Positions 58,345 to 64,000 of a stretch of 64,000 nucleotides of DNA are shown piece after piece. Under the pieces are notes generated by a model that saw only the letters and a list, made by a program, of their open reading frames with translations, was not told the DNA's origin and ran no database searches. Position numbers and translations under genes: made by a program. Source of the DNA: Tolypeutes matacus (taxonomy: Eukaryota; Chordata; Mammalia; Cingulata; Chlamyphoridae); contig JAKSZT010053764.1 in assembly GCA_026826555.1 (NCBI GenBank), positions 33,773,611-33,837,610 on the forward strand, read 5' to 3'. Positions within the stretch are counted from its first letter, which is position 1. Each line of letters starts with the position of its first letter.

Positions 58345-59820
58345 TTATGTAAAAATACACCCATTTTTACAAAGCTGGAAAAATAGTCAACCTACAATCT
58401 TGGGGATATCTCAGTTTTTGTCTTATTTCAAATACAGGATTATGTTTAGTTTTCAGAGCAGTAAATTTGACATTTTCTTGCCTTGTTTTGGCTTATTGCA
58501 TGCTTAATGATTATTGCAAGACCAGATTTCAAAATGAATCTGCATTCTAGTTTATCTAATTTACACATGGTCCCATGCCCCCTTCTATGTTCTTGTCTTT
58601 ACAATGAGATTAGCATTGCCTATTTTTTGTACATCTGTGGAAGTATCAAGAGGACTAATTCTGCTTTAGAAAACATAAGCTATTAAGAGGTGCTAATTTT
58701 CTAAACAAATAGAAAGTTGCTATTTATTTCTTAGAAAATACAACAAGGAATCAAACAAAGTCAGACTGTGCAATTTAATATCTGTGTTAAAAAGAGATTT
58801 GTATTTTGGATTCTCTAAATGGTGAATAGCCTTCAAAGCATAAACAGTGTTTAGAAACTCTTGACAGGCTTGGAAATTTGTATTTTAAGTGGTTTAGAGC
58901 AAAAATTAAAAAAAGAATCTGGGGTATATTTCATCTGCATTAGTCTTTGGGAAGTGACTGTATGATATGCAGGTGAGGGGAATGATACAGGCAATGAAGG
59001 GGCTGTGGTCGCCGCAGTGCCACTGCACTGCCGATTCAGAGATGAGGGAAGCTGGACTCATAGGGCTGGTGGAACAAAGAAACAAGCAGTTTTGTTCACC
59101 TCTACCACCTGTTCCATGCTCTCCTTTTCTGACCCAGGATCAAGGGTATCATTGCTTAAGCATATTAAGATACAGACATCAAGAGTGATATCTCAACGCT
59201 GTTATCTCCACCATCAAGCAAAAGCCAGCTGACGTCAGCAGTGTGGCTGCACCCAGAACATGTTTAGCCATATCTCCTGATGTCATCAGAAAATGTCAGA
59301 ACTCTGTGGTAGTGGTTTGTTGAAGTAGGTGTATTAGGGAAGAAGCTATATGAGTTAACTCCTGCTATTATCTCATGGATCGATCGCTTATGAAGACATT
59401 GATGGTGTGATCTGTGTGTGTACCTAAATAATACTGAGAAGGCTATTGCTTTGAAAGTACCAGAAGCATCTTCTGACCACTACTGAGATATCTGAATGAA
59501 TATGAGTGGGACAGTAACATTTTTAATCAAAAATGTTTTCCTTGTATACTTGCCAATTAATAGGGGGTGAAATTCCATGTGTGGGAAATGCTAATGTTTC
59601 AGATTTGCTAGCAATAAGAATAATTGTTGTGAATATTTTGGGTTAAATAGAAATGCTTATAATAATCACATTTGGAGGTAGTTGGGAAATGGTTGACGAA
59701 GGCAATATAGTGACCCCACCAGGAATTTTGGGGGCTAGATTTGAAAGTCTGTTTGGCTTTATTAGTGCTAGGTGCTTTGGGGTCTTGGCATCTATGAAAA
59801 CTCCCAGCAGGCCAAGTTGT
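58345..59820. other. No gene recognised
   Basis: Apparently single-copy. The part 58,960-59,330 is GC-richer and contains the palindrome listed separately. Confidence 0.4.
59228..59239. promoter_or_regulatory. Palindromic CRE/MARE-like site
   Basis: GCTGACGTCAGC is a perfect 12-bp palindrome containing the full cAMP-response element TGACGTCA; with the next base it matches 13 of 14 positions of the Maf consensus TGCTGACGTCAGCA. A further GATGTCATCAG lies at 59,279. Binding is inferred from motif only. Confidence 0.4.
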
Positions 59821-59829
59821 AAAATTTGG

Positions 59830-60345
59830 GGAATTATATTAAGTGACTTTTGCTGTGTAACAGAGCTAAAATTCAAAGGCTTAAAAAAGCAACAACTAGT
59901 TATTTGGCTCCTAATCTGTGGGTCAGCAATTTGGGCTGGGTTCCACGGGGTGATTTTTCTTATCTTGAGCCCTGATCTCCTGTGTCTATGGCCAGCAGTT
60001 GGATCAGCTTATGTGGGTTGTCTAGGATCGCCTCAGCAGCTGTGACATATTGACCAGTCTACATAGTTTCTCATCCTCCCACAGGTTAGCTCAGGCTTGT
60101 TCATACAGCAGCTGCACATGTTTCTGATAGAGGAAGCAGAAGTGTCCAAGGTGTGTTGAGGTCTATGCTCAGAGTTGGTGGAGCATTGCTTCTACCAAAT
60201 GTTAGTTGTCAAGGAAAATCAGATTCAAGGGGTGGGGAACTAGAGTCTGTCTTGAGGTGGGAGACTGTGCAAAGTCACATGGTAAAGATTGTGGTATAGG
60301 GAGGGCAATATTGCAGCCAGACATTTTTGCAATCTACCAAAGGCT
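59830..60345 (+). repeat. Old interspersed repeat (MER/LTR-like)
   Basis: 'gacttttgctgtgtaacag', 'aactagttatttggctcc', 'gtgggtcagcaatttggg' and 'gggttccacggggtgatt' resemble a common mammalian repeat of the 'gctgcataacaaa... tttattatctcac' layout. The family is not assigned; the right boundary is uncertain. Confidence 0.45.
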
Positions 60346-61385
60346 ACTTCAGAGGATTGAAGTAACAATGGGGCTGTTTACAGCTCTGTCCAAGGGCCAG
60401 CCACTCTGTGTAGCTCACTTTGTTCTAATGATCTTCCAGGAATGAGGAAATACCAATGGTCCAATACTGATCTCTTACAAAATCTATTAATGTGTGCAGA
60501 AATCATGTACTTTGAGGTAATATGAAGCAGTTGGATGGCTGAGATATATGGGAGCCATCAATAGGTTTAAGCTCGTCAGGAATTGGATGGGTCATAAACA
60601 AGAAGTTAAATTGTAGGTGAAGATAGTGAGTGAATTCTTGCATAGTGGGGATTATTTGGGCAAGTCTTACTATATTTAGAAATGAGTTAGACTGTATACT
60701 ACCATGCCCGATTCTTTTTGGAGTCTGTACAAAATGCTTCATGCTTCTTTTTTTACTTAATTTTGCCTGTAAGCTAACTAAAATAAATAGCAGTGAAGTG
60801 TAATGTTTTGAAATAATCCCATAGTTTTCAAGTGCTCTTGAGCAATAGAAAGCAACAGGGCTCTATGTGCTTTTCCCTGCCGACTTAACACTTACTGTTT
60901 ACACTGCCTGGAATAGTTCTCTTTAATTGATACTTGGCTTGATATCCTTTTAAATTATTAAAGATTGGAGGCACTCATTAAATAAGAGATTAAAAGACAT
61001 GGTAGACCCAGCTAATTATTAAAGGCCCAAGAAGGGACATGAAATGCATTTTATCTGAAGCTTTAGTGGGTTGTTAAAGTAAATGAATGGTTTAGTGATA
61101 AACCAGTCGGAGTTAATCAATTGAGCAAAACTATAGAGAGGCTGTTTGAGTCTAGATTTGAACGGTTTATGAGTAATTGTAGTTAGAGACTTACAGCTGT
61201 TCCCTATTTCTTTAATTTCAGACTCTTGAGCCACTAATTGGTCAGGAAATTGGGTCCAAGCTCTAGAGCTAATGGTGGCTTGTGAAAGGCAGCTTCTGGG
61301 TCTACATTGCTAAACACTGGGGAACCTGAAGTTGGAGTAAATTCATTTGTGGTGCCTTGTGATCTAAAGGCTGTTTGTTGTGAAT
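60346..61385. other. No recognised feature
   Basis: Apparently single-copy. Note that 'agctaattattaaaggcccaag' near 61,010 and 'gaagctttagtgggttg' near 61,056 have no match I can name. Confidence 0.35.
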
Positions 61386-61389
61386 TATT

Positions 61390-62130
61390 CTGGAGTCAAA
61401 GCTCTGTGGAGGCATATTTTCAACTTCCTCACTTCCTGAAATTTTCAACTACTCAACTGCTCTTTTAACTTCCAAATAATGGGCAGTGCATTATTTTTGC
61501 CTACTTACTAAGAGGGAATGTTGGTTGTGGACAGAGCCACCGCTGGCCAGTGAGATTAGTAACATGATACAGAGATTTTCACCATTTAAAAGTCACCGCT
61601 TCAACATGGCTCAGAGAGGTAATGACTGCGAGTTATTTTGACCTGACAGCTGTTTAGAGGCCCATTTGAAGTGAACTATTTCTCGGTTCGCCTCTAGACA
61701 GGGGACATGTTGCTGCTGTGGATTGCAAAATGTCCTCTCTGCTGGAATCCTACATCACAGCAAGGCTCAGTGTTGAGTCATCATCTCGAAGGCTAAAATA
61801 ACATGTTCCCCTAGAATCAGGAACATTTGGCTGGGCTTTTGTGTAAAGGTTTGAGCCCTGTGGAAAAATAATATCGAGTTAGTTTCTCCCCAGCGTCAAA
61901 GTCACTCTGCTTATAAGCTTAATGCCATTAACTAGTTCAGGACGTGAGGGCACCGCTGAGTGCATTACTGACAATCGACTAAAGCTTCAGATAAGACGTG
62001 TTTAATGTCCCTTTCTTGGGCCTTCAACAATTAGCCGCATCTACCATGCTTCCTAATCACTTATTTAATGAACCTCTCCTATTGGAGGTAAGTGCCTCCC
62101 AGCCACTTAAGAAGTGATTTAGGCACTAGA
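61390..62130. other. Repeat-free block, candidate conserved non-coding element
   Basis: About 740 bp free of mobile-element text, near-balanced composition, retaining CpGs (61,550, 61,596, 61,685, 61,875, 61,945-61,955) and motifs such as CTTAATGCCATTAACTAG near 61,919 and TTGAGTCATCATC near 61,773 (AP-1-like TGAGTCA). No frame of note. The best candidate in the window for a conserved regulatory element, judged by texture only. Confidence 0.3.
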
Positions 62131-64000
62131 GAAGATCGGGTTTGGAGGGTTCAAATCACTGAGGATCACTAATTTCCAGCTTCACAAAATTCATGTTGAA
62201 AAGACATGTAGTTCAAAGACAAAAACCAAAGCAGACTGCAAAAGGAATGGTGAGAGTAGAATGGGATGGCAATTAGGGAGTGGAAGATGACACATTGGTT
62301 AATAACAAAACTTTGTTTAAAAACTACATGCATTTAAAATGGTTGTGAGAGGAAGACATAATCTCTGACTGCGGGGTTTCAGATCGTGTGTAGGAGTGTA
62401 GCTCTTCTTCCAACTGTGTGCCTGAATATACATCAAGGACTCTAACAATGCTTTTCGTGACATAACCTTTCTTTTCATTGTTCAGTGATTATCATTATAT
62501 CCAATGCGTGCCTATTGTAAGACATGTGATAACTTATTTCTGATTTTATATTAAACTTTGAGTGGATGGTAGTGCAAAGTATGCAATGCTTCCATCTGTG
62601 GAGTTAATTTCCATGTCTCATCTTTCCAAATTTTAATGGCCACCTCTGGAATTGCTTAGCCTCTTTCCTATATATGGGTCTTACCTTCACAGCTGATCTG
62701 TACTTTCTTTGAAGGCAATGTACATTTCTTTTGTTACCTTTGTCCCCCCTCCCACAGCTGAGGAGAGTGCTCAGAATATGGTTGGAGGTTGGAGAATGAA
62801 ATTTTTTAGGCACTTTTGAGCTCCCTGGAGCACGGGCTCAAATCTTATTACTATTATTACCAGTTGTCACCAAGCCCAAGTTGCAAGGCAGGAGGAAGAG
62901 ACTCTGATTCTTCTCAGCCTCTGCCCTTCTTATTTAAAGGCTGAAGGGAATGGTATAAAAAATGCATGTTCTGATGGTTCCTCAGTCTTCCCTGAGGTTA
63001 TATGAATTTACAAAATGGTTTAGATATTCTGTAAGGTAAAAATTGCTCAAAATGTGTGTGTGAAAAGAGACTCACGATGAAGCCAAGGGAATAAGGAGAT
63101 AGATCTATTTCTACAGTTTATACTGGTGCTTCTAAGAGAATCATGTAGAGAATAGGAAGCTGCTTTTTTTTTTTTTTTTAAAGCCTCTTTACTCAATCCT
63201 TCTGTCGCAGCAGGGATTGTGTGCTGCGTTAAAATGTGGAACTTGGTACATTTTGAAGCCATCTTGATCTTTTTATGCAATGCTATTTAATGTATTTTTA
63301 CTTTTGTGTATTAACAGAATGCATTTTCAATATTCCCTTTCTCTGGATTTCTCCTTTGCTTTCTTCAAAACTTTTTCTCAGATTTTATTTTCTTTGCCAT
63401 ACCTTTCTCTAGCTCTATCCCAACAGCTGTTCTCTTACTTATCTGTACTCCAATCAGAATTTGGATTCACCCCTATTTTTATCTAGGGAGCATTCATTTC
63501 TGGCTGTGTGTTTGTCTGTTTCTCCTACGGGGACACAGGCTTCTGGAGGGCAACGATGAAGTCATCAGTTGTTGGAGCAATCCCTCCTCTTCCCCAACAT
63601 ACCACTAATAACTAATAAGCATTGTTAAACGTATTGAATTTTGGGGGAAATTTTCTTTAAAATTTCTGGAGGGAACACGACTCAGTACTGATATAAAAAT
63701 TAAAGTTTATTTTCTGTTGAAAATAATCTTGCAGTTAGTGGGAAATTTTATGTGTAGATTTCAAATTGACCAATGTAATACACATGCCTCTAGAAGTGGT
63801 AGCCCTCTAATAAATTTCATTAAAAAGCGATTATATAAATATTGTCATACTTTAAAATGGTCGAGGAATAAGAAAAATTGTAATGGGCTTACAATTAATT
63901 AAAATGATGGCTTGCAAGCTCTGCCTATGATAAAACTGTCATAAAGTAGTTTTGGAGGATGAATAAACTTCAGTGGAATAGATGAGAGAATAATATTTGG
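62131..64000. other. No gene recognised
   Basis: Apparently single-copy with a T run of about 17 at 63,163-63,179. Short frames have no recognisable domain. Confidence 0.4.

Overview
The window is mammalian nuclear DNA from a gene-poor (intergenic or deep intronic) region. I see no intact cellular protein-coding gene, no convincing exon and no functional RNA gene. The host is probably a xenarthran, most likely an armadillo or a relative. The evidence is several copies of tRNA-derived SINEs of the DAS (Dasypus) type at 2.1, 46.4-46.8 and 53.3 kb, L1 3' ends of a kind I associate with Xenarthra, and no Alu in 64 kb, which argues against a primate. Almost all recognisable content is transposable elements of different ages lying on an older background of L2, MIR and L1M relics.

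Layout. 0-11 kb: L2 relics, a SINE pair, a short L1 3' end with target-site duplication (TSD), hAT and L1 ORF fragments. 11.2-15.4 kb: a block of antisense L1 fragments. 15,870-22,306: a nearly complete class I (gamma-type) endogenous retrovirus with two LTRs of about 480 bp, a 5-bp TSD, a tRNA-Phe-like primer-binding site, a candidate env splice donor and acceptor, broken pol (RT, RNase H, integrase) and broken env, but no recognisable gag or protease. 22-34 kb: L1, MIR and L2 relics and unassigned sequence. 35.0, 55.1 and 56.0 kb: three solo-LTR-like copies of one family, two of them with perfect 5-bp TSDs. 37.4-41.3 kb: L1 pieces, including one with a 14-bp TSD. 44,529-45,810: a full-length but dead Hsmar1-like mariner. 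46.4 kb: a composite SINE with a perfect 15-bp TSD. 47-64 kb: L2, MIR, L1M and hAT relics with several repeat-free stretches that could be conserved non-coding elements.

No gene works with another here in the operon sense. The useful reading is a stratigraphy: old L2/MIR/L1M, then the mariner and the ERV (LTRs differ by about 7% by eye), then solo LTRs, L1 3' ends and SINEs with clean TSDs. The items most worth following up are the Hsmar1-like mariner in a non-primate genome, the ERV with an apparent gag-start-to-RT deletion, and the solo-LTR family.
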